Origin: Myxocyprinus asiaticus
Lineage: Eukaryota > Chordata > Actinopteri > Cypriniformes > Catostomidae
Length of the DNA: 64,000 nucleotides
Assembly: GCF_019703515.2 (NCBI RefSeq)
Contig: NC_059348.1
Location: 22,554,156 to 22,618,155, forward strand
Reading direction: 5' to 3'
Part shown: positions 25,863 through 37,306 of the stretch, in pieces
How the letters are laid out: each line of letters opens with the position of its first letter
Numbering within the stretch: the first letter of the stretch is position 1
The notes under the pieces: model-generated
Seen by the model: only the letters and a program-made list of their open reading frames with translations
What the model was told of the DNA's origin: nothing
Databases searched by the model: none
Program-made: the position numbers and the translations under genes

Positions 25863-26345
25863 ATGGAATCCTCGCAGTTGGCAGAGATCCTCAAGTCCCT
25901 CGCCGGCCTACACCAGACCCACCAACAATCCCTGCTTGAGCTTCGCCAAGACCAAGATCGGCGGTTCTTCAAGATCCTAAGAGCTCAAGCAGAGGCATGC
26001 GATCCGGAGCCTCCTCAGCTAGGAGAGAGCCCTGGCCGCATCCCCGGACAACCACAGCCCCCTGCCCCCACCCATGCTTTTGAAGATGGGGGCGGAAGAT
26101 GACCCTGAAGACTTCTTCGACCTGTTCGAGCAAACCACCGAGATCTGGTGCTGGCCGCGTGACCAATGGGCGGCCAGGCTCCTCCCGTTGTTGTCCAGGG
26201 AAGCCCAGCTTGCCACTCAACAACTGCCGGCGGCTAACCTCCTGGCTTATGAAGACCTGAAGAAGTTCTTCCTGCAGCAGGATGGCCGCAGTCCATATCA
26301 GTACCACCAGCTCTTCCGGTCCATCCCACCGTTCTCCCCCTCAGG
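25863..26345 (+). pseudogene. Gypsy gag with SCAN-like region
   Basis: An ATG at 25863 opens MESSQLAEILKSLAGLHQTH.., a polar, probably coiled-coil N-terminus, to 26102. A frame shift then leads into 26087-26310: EDDPEDFFDLFEQT, WPRDQWAARLLPLLS, AQLATQQLP. This resembles the gag segment from which vertebrate SCAN domains are thought to derive. The second half of that region is deleted before the zinc knuckle. Gag forms the particle that packages element RNA. Confidence 0.7.
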
Positions 26346-28060
26346 TGGAGGTGCCTGCCGACGCAGGTGTGGGTGTAGTGCCTGGGCCAGCCTGCTGGAG
26401 TTGCGGAGATCTGCGACACTTCCGGGATCAGTGCCCTATGATGGAGCTGGGGACGGTGGTCCGGATCCCCGACACTCCACAGGCTGCCCCCGACCGGGCT
26501 GGAGCATACCGGATACCGGTAAGTGTCAAGGGGGGTACTCACCAAGCATTGGTGGACATGGGTTGTAATCAAACCACTATCCACCAACACTTGGTTCAAC
26601 ACGAGGCTTTGGGCACAGCTAAAATGGTGAGGGTGAAGTGTGTGCATGGGGATATTCACAACTACCCTGTGGTGACCCTCGTGATTAAATTCTGTGGAAC
26701 AAAACATAGAGTGGAGGCCACGGTTAGCTCCCGCCTCACCCATCCGCTGATTTTGGGGACTAATTGGCCTGAATTTAGAAATGTATTAAAGGGAATATGC
26801 GCGGATGGGTCCTGCACAAAAGCGATGAGATGTGAAATGTGCGATGCTCTGGCAGGGGAGGCGGAGCCAGGGCTGTCTTCATCAGCTCCACATCAGGATG
26901 ACATGAGGGGGGAGAGGCTGCAGCCCCTCCCATCCTCGGGGGATGTACCTTTGGAGCAGTCACGAGACGAAACCCTCAAGCATGCCTTCGACCAAGTGAG
27001 AGTGATCGATAGTCAACAACTCCAGCCGAATGTCGCACTTTCATATCCCTTTTTCACAATTATAAATGAGCGGTTGTATAGAGTGATGCAGGATGCTCAA
27101 ACAAAGGAAGATACAACCCAGCTCTTAATACCATGGAGCCGTCGGAAAATGGTGTTCCAGGCTAGACTAGTAGCCCATTCCTATTGGCCAGGCATTGGCG
27201 GCGATGTTCGCAGGTGGTGTGCAGCTTGCCATGAATGTCAGCTGGTGAATCCACCGGCCACACCAAAAGCGCCTTTGTGCCCCCTTTCAGTGATCGAGGT
27301 CCCCTTCGAGAGAATTGGCATGGACCATGTCGGGCCATTAGAGCGGTCAGCATGCGGACATCGCTTTGTATTGGTCCTAGTGGACTATGCAACGCGATAT
27401 CTGGAAGCAGTGCCCCTGCGCAAAATCTCAGCACGCAGTGATGCAGTGGCATTCTTCAAAATAATCTCCCGAGCTTTACGAATTATTAGGCATAAAGTCA
27501 ATTCACACCAGCGTTTACCATCCACAAACAGATGGCCTGGTGGAGCAATTTAATAAAACCCTTAAAAATATGATTCATAAGTTCGTGCACGAGGATGCTA
27601 GAAATTGGGACAGATGGCTCGATCCCCTGTTATTTGCAGTACGAGAGGTCCCGCAAGCCTCCACTGGTTTTTTCCCATTCGAGCTGCTGTATGGGCGGTG
27701 CCCACGTGACGTTCTTGACATCATATGTTAAGCTTGGGAGGAGGGACCTTCAAACAGTAAGAATGAAATTCAATACATTCTTGATCTTAGAGCAAATCTC
27801 CACACCTTGGGGCAACTAACACAGGAGAATTTGCTCCAAGCTCAAGAACGACAGAGCCGACTGTATAACAGGGGAACTCGGCTACGAGAATTTGGGTATT
27901 ACTCCCCACATCGAGCTCCAAATTACTCGCCAAGTGGCAAGGACCCTTTGAGGTCACACGACGAGTGGGGGATCTCGATTATGAGGTAAAGCGAACCGAT
28001 AGAGGGGGCGCATGTCAAATTTACCACCTCAACCTCCTGAAATTGTGGAGGGAGGTGGCC
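26346..28060 (+). pseudogene. Gypsy zinc knuckle, protease and integrase, degraded
   Basis: The frame from 26282 runs to 27553. It shows a knuckle CWSCGDLRHFRDQC (26393, C-x2-C-x4-H-x4-C), an aspartic-protease motif reading LVDMGCNQ where D-S/T-G is expected (about 26555), and an integrase zinc finger whose His half is shortened (..VAHSYWPGI..CAACHECQ). The first integrase Asp is in GMDHVGPL (about 27330). The segment with the second Asp is deleted near 27490. The Glu is in GLVEQFNKTLK (27537 on, another frame), followed by an integrase C-terminus ending ..YHLNLLKLW near 28045. Non-functional. Confidence 0.8.
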
Positions 28061-28074
28061 CCTGTGTTCTGGAG

Positions 28075-28540
28075 AGGGCGGAGCGGTGCCAACAGGCATT
28101 TACGCAGGTTAAAGCCGCACTTTGCGGGGGGCCGCTTTTATGTGCACCTAATTTCTCTCTCCCTTTTGTGTTGCAGATGGACACTTCAGACAGGGGGCCA
28201 GGGGCCGTAATCTCGCAGGTGGTGGAGGGGGAGGAGCGCCCAGTGCTGTACATAAGCCACAAGCTCTCTTTGAGAGAAACAAAGTACAGCACCTTGGAAA
28301 AGGAGTGTCTGGCCATCAAGTGGCCAGTCCCCACTCTCCGCTACTACTTGCTGGGGTGGGCCTTCACCCTCTGCTCAGATCACGCCCCACTTCAATGGCT
28401 CCACCGCATGAAGGATACCAATGCACGGATCACCCGGTGGTATCTGGTTCCCCAGCCCTTTAAATTCAAGGTGGTCCACAGACCGGGGGTGCAGATTGCT
28501 GTCGCCGACTTCCTTTCCAGAAATGGGCAGTGGGGAAGTG
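28075..28540 (+). pseudogene. Gypsy RNase H with RT tail only
   Basis: Reads the end of RT (AFTQVKAALCGGPLLCAPNF) and then RNase H: LQMDTSDRGPGAVISQ (Asp), LEKECLAIKW (Glu), LCSDHAPLQWL (Asp), VADFLSRNG (Asp). The RT polymerase domain with its YxDD box is missing, because the integrase C-terminus runs almost straight into this part. Frame is open to 28656. RNase H degrades the RNA strand of the RNA-DNA hybrid. Confidence 0.85.
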
Positions 28541-28587
28541 GTAGACAGGCCGGATGGCTCCTCGGCTTGAGTCGGGCAGTGGGGATA

Positions 28588-28944
28588 TGTGGCAGCGGGG
28601 GCGTGGTCGAGTGTCAGTCCGGAGAGAGAGAACGCAGTAAGGGCGCTGACACCTGAGCTAAATTATGTCTAACACCTGCCTCTAATTCCAGTGACCATGG
28701 GGAGAGCGGCATATAAGCGGCCATGTTACCAGCAGATGGAGAGAGAGAGAGTCCACGGTGCTCGAGAAGCTGTTGTGTTTACCCTATTGTGTTTGTGAAG
28801 CTACTGTGTTTGAGTGACTACGTGCTTGTGAAGCTAATGAGTTATTGAAGTTGTAAAGTATTGAAGTGGCCAATTAAAAAGTCTTACCTGAGCCTGACAG
28901 CTTTCCTGTGTCCTCCTTCCCTTCTGCTGTGAAGTCTTGTTACA
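28588..28944 (+). repeat. Right LTR of Gmr1-like element
   Basis: Begins TGTGGCAGCGGGGGCGTGG and ends CTTGTTACA just before the TTTAC duplication. It is preceded by a purine-rich stretch (gggcagtgggga) suited to priming plus-strand synthesis. It differs from the left LTR by scattered substitutions and indels, so insertion is not very recent. Confidence 0.9.
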
Positions 28945-29229
28945 TTTACATGTGCTGCATGGTTCACAATGGCTAAGTGCTCTGCTCTGTAATCTGATCC
29001 AACGTGAATTATTAATAATGTCTGTAGAGTTTCTTGTGTATGAGTGGTCAGATTTATTTAAATTACGCAGCTCTTCCACAGTAAGATTTCAGCCTTTAGT
29101 GGTTTAATGAATCACACTAGGACATGTCACGATTTTAATTTGATTAATTTTTCATTTCAGTGTACAAGAAGTAACTGAGCACACATGTGAGCGTTTTAAA
29201 GCTGTCCTGTGTCAGTAATACTGCGCGAT

Positions 29230-29545
29230 GGTACCGGTGTTGTGTCGAACTCTGTTTCCCTGTCGGGATCTGTTTCCCCCCAGCAGATATGTATGGGGGG
29301 AACAGTATCTGATGGTAACATTCTCCGCTGTCAGAATGCGTTCCTCCATGCATAAACCTAAGCCTAACCCTTCCCTACCCTACCCTACCATACCCTACCT
29401 ACCCTAACCCTAACCTACACTACCCTACCTACCCTAACCCCAACCATAACCCCATACCCTATTGGGGCTAGAGGGAAACAGATTCCGACAGGGAACACAA
29501 TTCGATACAACACCGGATAGAGTCAGTGCTTGGTACTACCGGTAC
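29230..29545. mobile_element. Hairpin-forming repeat with telomere-like centre
   Basis: The left arm (about 29234-29283, 'ccggtgttgtgtcgaactc' then 'tgtttccctgtcgg') is the inverted complement of the right arm (about 29465-29515). Between them, 29368-29460 is a run of CCCTA, CCCTAA and CCTACC units, a degenerate telomere-like tract. No coding. It looks like a small fold-back element; I see no target duplication. Confidence 0.6.
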
Positions 29546-29587
29546 TGCAAAAGCTTATTTTATCCTCTATATTTTAATACTAGACAT

Positions 29588-29635
29588 CTCTCTAACTCTC
29601 TCTCTCTCTCTCTCTCTCTCTCTTTATCTCTCTCT
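29588..29635. repeat. TC microsatellite
   Basis: (TC)n with minor interruptions. Confidence 0.9.
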
Positions 29636-29928
29636 TTGTCAGAAAATATCAGATTTGGTCTATTTAAACTTGAATTAACTCCTACCAGCTAAAAGACAGA
29701 TGCAGGGGAAAAGCAGTAGACACATGGAGTGATACAAAAGAAATGAGCATAGTTTATTGAATTAGATTAATCTTTGTCAAAGTGCTGTCTGACTATGCTG
29801 ACCATAAACATATTCAACAAAAATGTTGATAACAAGCAAAATGGATGTATTTCTGCTTCAACCATAGTGTCTTATAGACTTGGAGACCTTGAAACTCAGA
29901 TATTCTAGTTATTATTCTTATATACATT

Positions 29929-30670
29929 GGGTGGAGAGTGATGTCACTGCTCCCAAATCAAAGCTGTTATTTGTAAGGGAAAAACTGTAGATACAATGTT
30001 TCTTTTAATGGTACAAACCAGCCCAAATTGAGCACAAACGAACGACACCGCTTCGGAGTGAATTGGATGACATAGGATGGAGAGTGACATCACTGCTACC
30101 TAATTAAAATACTTTTTTAAAGGAATTCAGGGAAATAGATACAATGTTTCTTTTAATGCCACAAATCAGCACAAATTGAGCACAAACAAATGGCACCGGT
30201 TTGGAGCAATATGGACCACATGGGGTGGAAAGTGACGTCACTGCCCCAAATCCAAGCTGTTATTTCTAAGGAAGGGAAATAGATCATAGAATAATTTTAA
30301 TGGAACAAATCAGCACAAACCAAGCACAAACGAACAGCACAGCTTTGGAGCAATTTGGACGACACAGGGTGGAGAGTGACGTCACTCCTCCCGATAAGTT
30401 TCTTGCTATATGTAAGGAAGGGAAATACTGTAGTTACAGTGTTTCTATTAATGGCACAAACTGGCACAAATCCAGTACAAATGAAAGGTTTGGAGAGATT
30501 TGGACCACATGGGGTGGAAAGTGACATCACAAAACCAAAAAAATAATGCCTAATATCTCCAATAGCATAGCGTTTTTGTGGCACAAATCAGCACAAACAC
30601 AGCACAAACTAATGGTATAGTTTCAGCAATGCTTCAGTTATATTGGGTGCCAACTTAACGGAGGTGCATT
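29929..30670. repeat. 145-bp tandem repeat array
   Basis: The word gg(g/a)tgga(g/a)agtga(c/t)(g/a)tcac recurs at 29929, 30074, 30221, 30366 and 30511, a spacing of 145-147 bases. Each unit also repeats 'gcacaaa' words and 'tttggagcaa(t)tttgga'. The last unit grades into the ggtgccaactt..cggagg end. Several units contain TGACGTCAC, a palindrome identical to a CRE-type binding site, though function is unproven. Confidence 0.85.
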
Positions 30671-31010
30671 CACACATTTTGCTTGAAGTCATGGTGTGAC
30701 CTTTAGATTCAGGAACAGCAATAGTGCCAAGCTTGCATGTCACTGTCTGGAGCCATTGACTAAACACTAAAATGCCTCCTCAGATTTATGAAAGTGACAC
30801 TCTGTTTTAGCCACATAAATAGAGATAGTTAGACATTTAAAATTGAAAAAAAAAAAAAAAAAAAAAAACAGGTCAAGAAATAAAAAGAAGATTCTAATAG
30901 AAGTGGGCAACATAGCATCTCGTAGAAAAAAAAACAAAAAAACAATTAAACTAAACTAAGTGCAAAAACAAATCTAGCTCCTGCTGAGGCTGGTAATGAG
31001 CTCTGAAAAA

Positions 31011-31012
<2 letters not shown>
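30671..31012. other. No recognised feature
   Basis: Contains a poly-A run (30847-30868) and A-rich low-complexity sequence only. Confidence 0.5.

Positions 31013-31101
<89 letters not shown>
31013..31101. repeat. Long pure TG microsatellite
   Basis: About 44 uninterrupted TG units, the longest simple repeat in the window. The apparent valine-cysteine reading frame across it is an artefact. Confidence 0.97.
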
Positions 31102-31105
<4 letters not shown>

Positions 31106-33980
31106 TTGGATTTAAAACAACCTATTGATTTTCTGGCATCTGAAATGCCCCCTCTGGGAAGGCATGTATTCTTTGCATCTCTTTCCTTCTCATCTGTTAC
31201 ACTACAATATACCCTTCTATGGTAAACAGCCGAAAGAATAACCTCTCTTCAGTGTTCAGGCTGTGCTAATATTGCCCACTTTAACTGATGCCATGCCCTA
31301 TGAATGACTGATTACATAAAGAGTGGGTAATGAAGGACCAGGGATAAGTTCAATTAGGACCATGATCCAATGTCCTCGGGGCATGCCAGTAATACTCATG
31401 CACGGACGGATATCTCCATTGGGCTGAATGCATAGCCTCTGGAGACCTGCTGGTTTTGATACACCAGACTTTTGTCTCAGTCTTGAAATCCCTTTGGGTA
31501 ATAACTCAAACTGAGACTTGGTCTCAGGGCCACACAGGACAGCAATTAAGATCCATTAGTAACACAGCAGCTTGAATGCAGGCCAATGAGTCTGCTGCAA
31601 TCAGGATATGAAGTCTCTGTTGCATTGAAACCTCCAGGCTCAGACAGTGTTCGGTTTATAACATGAATAAAGTGCGACAGTACAGAGGTGGCTGGAAAAG
31701 AGATTAAACATTATTCCATGAGCTACAAGTATTATCTTAAAACTCTGGGTAGAAATCATTAAATTAGACAAATTACAGCTACAATGTATGATTTGTTTTA
31801 AACTATCTATAGATATTGGTTTATTTTTCAATTATTATTATGTTTAAATTTACAATTGTTTTAATGATCTAATTTGTATTGGTAATTTTCCACAGGTTGT
31901 CGGAGTGATTTTTAAGTCACTGCAAAAGTGGCCGGTGGAAGAATTTGGAGAGGGTAAAATGTTTGGATTTGGTATGATTTGTTTTATTACTTTGTTTTGT
32001 TTGAAGAGTAATTTGAATTTAGAAATATTTTTGTTTAAATTTTTTTGTGTTTCACTAAATGAATTAAATTTTTCTAAATCAAAATTTACCGGTAGAAGTG
32101 AAGTGTGTGCAGATACAATGATTTTTAATACTAGCCATGACTTGTGTGTCAGTAGATGAAAATGATTAATAATACTTACATTCTCTAATTTAATGGAGCG
32201 AAAAAAAAAAACATCCTGATGAGAAACACATTTTCCAAGCGTATTAAAAGCAGCATGTCACTATCATTCTGACATTCAACAAATACGCAGTTAATGCACA
32301 AAAGAACGTAAGTCCATATTTCTATTTTTCAAATTCATTGCATACAGTCCATTTACACTACCAACTTCTTATGAATGTGCTGTCTTTGTTCATATCGCTG
32401 GTGCTTGGCAGGGAATTTACTATATAATAGGACACAGATGCTGCAATTACAGGAGAAGAACCTCAGAATTTAATTGCACTTGACCCAGCCTGTTAGCGCT
32501 TTGTGAGCACAATTTCGCCAAACCCACTTGCGCCTAGACTTAGCGCATACTTGCATGAAAATACCAAAACTTCATGGTCATACCCACTGACTTTGTGCTT
32601 ATGATTATGGCATAGCGCTGCACTTAGCACAAGCACTCTAAAAAATAGGGCCCTTAATATTTATATTTTTAAACAAACTGGTGCAAGGAATTGCGAGTGC
32701 TCAGAAAGTACTCCATCAAATATCAGCCTTGAATTTAAGCATGATTGGCCGATCTCTGATCACAGGTTTAAGATGAACTGATAGCGATCAGTGGCCAAAG
32801 AATTCTGAAAAATAAGAATTACGTGTTATCTATGAGCTGTTCAAATACATAAATTATGTCACTTCTACATACCTGCTTCAACAAATGCTATCCGCCACTG
32901 CTTGATTTACCAGATTGTGCTGCATAACCTTAAATGCTTTAACCCTTTCCATCTAAATCCCCCTTCTTTTCTTTCAGATTCATGAACTCAGTCTCCACCG
33001 TTGTTTGACCATTCTCTGGAGATTTCTGCAGTTGATTAAGCTCTTCTTTATCTCTGATTGGAATCCAAAAACTGCTGCCTGTGGTGTCAGATTTAGCTCA
33101 GTGAAGCTTGTTCACTATAATGGATGACACATTTATTTTCAAACATCCCCAACATGTTGATCTTTTACATATATGATAAATCACATTACTGTCCCTGTGA
33201 ACCTGTTCTCGGATCTACTGAGTAAGTAGATTGATGTACAAACATATGGCTTTTGATGAATTAGATTAACAAATCTCCAATGGCAATAAAAGCATGAATG
33301 CTGATTTTATTTTCACCTTAATTTGTCCCATTCCCACTCATACATATTTATTACATTCAAAGTGGCAGGAACAGATTCCAAGACTGCTGATAGCTATTGA
33401 AATTTATCTTTTGTGACAAACAATTGTACTTATTACAATTTTAAAACAAAATAAGGCCCTGATTCCAGTAGAGTGGAAGAAACTGTTGGGTGCGTGGGTG
33501 GGCCAAGAGAAATGATCATTTCAATGAGATCTGTAAACTTTTTGTTTATTTAATTTGAGTTTTTTAATTAAAGTTTTTAATGTTTAGCTTATTGTTTCCA
33601 TCCAGGGGCGTATATAGGACATTTAGCTACTACAGGTTGTCAATTTAAAGAATTTCTAAAGATAAATTAACAATATTTGTGTTTCAGTAGACTTTACATT
33701 CAGAAATATTTTATTTTATTTTACATGCATGCCATATGGAACTTTAGGAGGCCTTGTGGCTGAGAACAGATATTTAATATTATTCAGTATGAGAATTTGG
33801 GGGATTTACCCCCTTTTTTATTTATTTAAAAACAGAATAGACATTTTAACAACAGAATGGACCATTTTTGGTATTTTTTTTCCAAGCCCAATTTGCTGCA
33901 GTGTCTTTGGACAGATGAAAATGATGGATAAAAATGAAGGAAATGGGTATTGTCATTGTGTCTCAGCTATGGTTTACTGC
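31102..33980. other. No recognised gene; largely repeat-free by eye
   Basis: Nearly 2.9 kb without clear terminal repeats or domain-bearing frames. Around 32480-32655 a stretch rich in 'agcgc'/'ttagcgc' words ending 'aaaaaatagggccct' looks like one end of an old non-autonomous element. The rest (for example 31240-31640) could be unique host DNA, intronic or intergenic. Confidence 0.45.
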
Positions 33981-36900
33981 TAGGGCTGCAACAAATGATT
34001 ATTATGATAATCGACTAAACTAACGATTATTAGAACGATTTATTCAACTATTCAGGAAATTATTGCTACAATTACTCATTGGCTCTTGATCGACTATTCA
34101 GCTTGTGCCTTGAATTAAAAGGTTATATTAAATGTGCTTTCTAACAATTAAAGAGGACAAAATCATATTTTAAAAATACCTCTAAATGACATTCACTGAA
34201 AAAATACTTTTTATTAAAGGAATAGTTCACCCAAAAATGAAAATTTGCTGATAATTTACTCACCCTCAGGCCATCCAAGATGTATCTGAGTTTCTTTCTT
34301 CATCAAAACAGAATTTAAGATTTTTAGGATTTCATTTCAGGCCTCCTCCTTTAAACAATGCAAGTGAATGTCCTCCATTATTTGATGGTCCAAAATGCAT
34401 ATTTAGTGTGCATCAAAATAATCCACACGACTCCAGTCGACAAATAAAGTTCTTCTGAACTCAAACGGTTGATTATTTTTAGAAACAAAACAATACTTAT
34501 ATACTTTTTTAAATACAGATGTTCACTTCCGTACATCACTGTGACCTGCGCTCATGAGAGGAATGACGTAAACTCGTTGGTAAGGTCACGCGCCACGTGG
34601 TGGAGGAGACAGGAACCGCGTCATTGTTTACAAGAGAAACTTGCACAGACCAAAGACCTAGCCCCGTTCACAAACTAAAACAGTCCAAAACAATTTCAAA
34701 ACAATATAAAATAAAATAAAAAAAAACATTTCCAAATAATAATAAAAAACCTTACTGCAGTAAATAACCAACCTTTATTTCAGAGCAATGCCGTTGCGTT
34801 ATCTACTTGCGCTTTTTCTTTAGCAGAAATATATAGGCTATATGACTGTCAGGAATTCAAGCCACACAAGTTGTCGTCAGTGAAACCATGTGCGAGAGTG
34901 TTTACTGAGATTCACAGGATTTACAGGGTTTACACAGTGAGATCAATGGTACAGGTGATATCACACAGAAGAGAAGCTTCACAAACTGAAGAAGAGGTAA
35001 TAGGTGAAACAGCAGGATAAGCACTAAACAGATATCGAAGAAGATTAAGAGCAAATACAGACAGGTAAATAAACACTGCATGAGAGCAGCATGGTCAAAA
35101 TAGAGTCCTTTGTGTGAGACTTCGCAGTGAAGTGGTGTGAAGGTGAGTTATTTATGCAGGCAGTGATGAGCGAGTGAATTGAGTGCAGGGCCTGAGGTAG
35201 GCGTGACAATGACATTGTTTTCACACATAACTGAGTTCGCTGGAAAAACAGCACGGGCACAGCCGATGAATTCAGATATAGACCCTTTGTTTCTTTCGAT
35301 GGTCTGAAATCCTCAGGGGGAAAATTTTCACTGCACACCCTCCAATATTTGAGAGAATGTAGGGGTGTACTGATATCTAGGTTCAGCGCGATAAGCCAGA
35401 GCTTCAATCGCTCATGATCATGTATAGGCAATCGATGAAAAATTTATATTTTTCCCGGCATGCATTTACTTTGGGGTTTCTGAAGGTTGAAGCATCCAGG
35501 ATACACACACCAAACGACAATTTTGAACAATACATTTATACAAATACAAATCTACAGCAAAGACAATTATACTTTTGTACAGCGCTTCTTCTCTTGTAAA
35601 CAATGACGCACTTCCTGTCTCCTCCTCCACGTGACGTGTGACCTTACCAATGAGCTTACGTCATTCCTCTCATGAGCGCGCATCACAGTGATGTATGGAA
35701 GCGAACATTTGTAGTTAAAAAGTATATAAGTATTGTTTTGTTTCTAAAAATTATCAATTGTTTGGGGTCAGAAGAACTTTTTTGTCAGCTGGAGTCATGT
35801 GGATTATTTTTATGCACCCTAAATATGCATTTTGGACCATCAAAAAAATGGAGTACATTCACTTGCAGTCACTTGAGGAGAAGGTCTGAAATGAAATCCT
35901 AAAAATCTTAAATTCTGTTTTGATGAAGAAAGAAAATCAGATACATCATGGATGGCCTGAGGGTGAGTAAATTATCAGCAAATTTTCATTTTTGGGTGAA
36001 CTAAAAAAGAATTATATTGTTATCAAGTGTTTTGTCTAGTGTTTTAAAAAAAATGTCAGGCTTTGCAAACTGTTTTATATTAAAATATTAAAGTTGCCCT
36101 GGTTCCCCTCCTTTATAATTTCATTATACAAAAAAAATAAATAAATAAATAAATAATAATAAAAAAAAAAACATTACTTTGCAATCTGCTAAATTAATGC
36201 AATGAAAAGATGTGTCAATAGCATATACTTGTCATATACTGTAAGGCAGGCCAAATCAAAGGTCACTGTGGGCCCTAGTTTGGGCATCTCTGATCTAGCT
36301 TCATCAAGCATGCTAGAGTGTGCATCAGCCGGGATGCACTTTCAGTCTCTCTCCCTTAGATCTGGTCACTTCACACGGCTCATAGAAGCGTCGCTGACCG
36401 CACAGGGAAACGCTTGTTTCGGAGTTTGTACATAATTACATGACCTGCTTCCTTATTATTTGAACTTTAATAAAGGATGCATTAAAGATATAATGCCAGG
36501 GTGTTTCCTTTAAAGACGCTCTGACATGCAAGTTTTGCTTAAGCAGAACGGCAGCTCCGGCTCCACTTTATTTCACAACGAGAGTACTTCTGTATTTACT
36601 GTACTTATTTTGTATTTTTGTATCATTTTCTCATACTTTGCAATATACATCATCCTAAGCTGTTTGGAAAGTTTTGAGTGTGTCTGGACTGTGAGCTGTG
36701 TCTTCTTCCTAGGGCTGCAACGGTACACAAAATTCATGGTTCGGTATGACACTCAGCCTTTGTCCTTTTCACTACTCGTTGCCCAGTATTACTGTAGTTT
36801 ATTGCGAAACCATAATGCTCCCAAACAACAGATTTTAGAGATGGCGGTGGGTCTAGAATCTCTGACTTATTTAAGTCAGACATATTTATAATTTGTTTAA

Positions 36901-37298
36901 TTGCATCACAGTTGTGAAAAATGAGCTAGCTAGTATAACCTTCACATGTTTTTATCTGATCCACAGTTTCTAGTGTACCACATGATGTTCTGTTCTGTCA
37001 GGTTTTGGTTCCATGTGGTCCCGTGTTGCTCCGCAATCTTTTTTCATTTTAGTTCTATGCGGTTTGTGTTGTTCGTTATGTTGTTTTAATATTGGTTTCA
37101 CGCATGCTAAGATATGTAAGCCCTGCTTCTTCCTCTCCTCAATCAGGCTGCGGTGCTCCTCTCACGCTCCATCATTAGAGTTTAATATGATCTCATGTTA
37201 CGTTAAATGAGATCAAACAACTATTCGACAGCGAAAATTTGTTGACAATTTGTTATTGTCGACTTTGTCGCTAACATCGACTAATCGTTTCAGCCCTA
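33981..37298. mobile_element. hAT-like non-autonomous element
   Basis: The tips TAGGGCTGCAACAAATGATT (33981) and, inverted, TAGGGCTGAAACGATTAGTC (from 37298) form imperfect terminal repeats. Flanks are tttactgc (left) and ttactgtc (right), a near-match offset by one base and close to the 8-bp duplication of hAT elements. It contains the palindromic element at 34216-36006 and another 'tagggctgcaacggtac' tip at 36712. I find no transposase. Confidence 0.6.
34216..36006. mobile_element. Palindromic element with about 420-bp arms
   Basis: The left arm (34216-about 34640) and right arm (about 35590-36006) are inverted copies. Both begin 'tagttcacccaaaaatgaaa', contain gcatatttagtgtgcat-type, 'acaatacttatatac' and 'atgagaggaatgacgt' blocks, and end 'tcattgtttacaagaga'. 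The loop of about 950 bases has no coding. This is the same class of palindromic repeat that hosts the Gypsy and DIRS insertions at 38.7-51.6 kb. Confidence 0.75.
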
Positions 37299-37306
37299 TT
37301 ACTGTC

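Larger units (their letters stand above)
25453..28944 (+). mobile_element. Gmr1-like Ty3/Gypsy retrotransposon, defective
   Basis: Two LTRs (25453-25827, 28588-28944) start TGTGGCAGCGGGGGC and end CTTGTTACA. They are flanked by the perfect 5-bp duplication TTTAC (25448-25452, 28945-28949). A primer-binding site follows the left LTR. Coding order is gag, zinc knuckle, protease, integrase, then RNase H. Integrase lies upstream of the RT/RNase H region, unlike ordinary Gypsy and as in Gmr1-type elements. Most of RT and parts of gag and integrase are deleted, so the copy is non-autonomous. Related LTRs lie at 5987-6324 and 43713-44021. Confidence 0.88.

Noticed and set aside
29340..29470. A chromosome end
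   Set aside because: The CCCTAA-like tract is short, degenerate and enclosed by an inverted repeat with ordinary sequence on both sides.
31016..31225. Reading frame of about 70 codons beginning MCVCVCVC
   Set aside because: It is a translation of the TG microsatellite and has no protein-like composition beyond it.
35045..35431. A 128-codon minus-strand frame in the loop of the 34.2-36.0 kb palindrome
   Set aside because: No recognisable motif, ordinary composition for chance, and located in a non-autonomous repeat. Not supported as a gene.
36526..36891. A 121-codon plus-strand frame rich in hydrophobic residues
   Set aside because: It crosses a 'tagggctgcaacggtac' transposon tip and has no homologue I recognise; the hydrophobicity comes from T-rich DNA.
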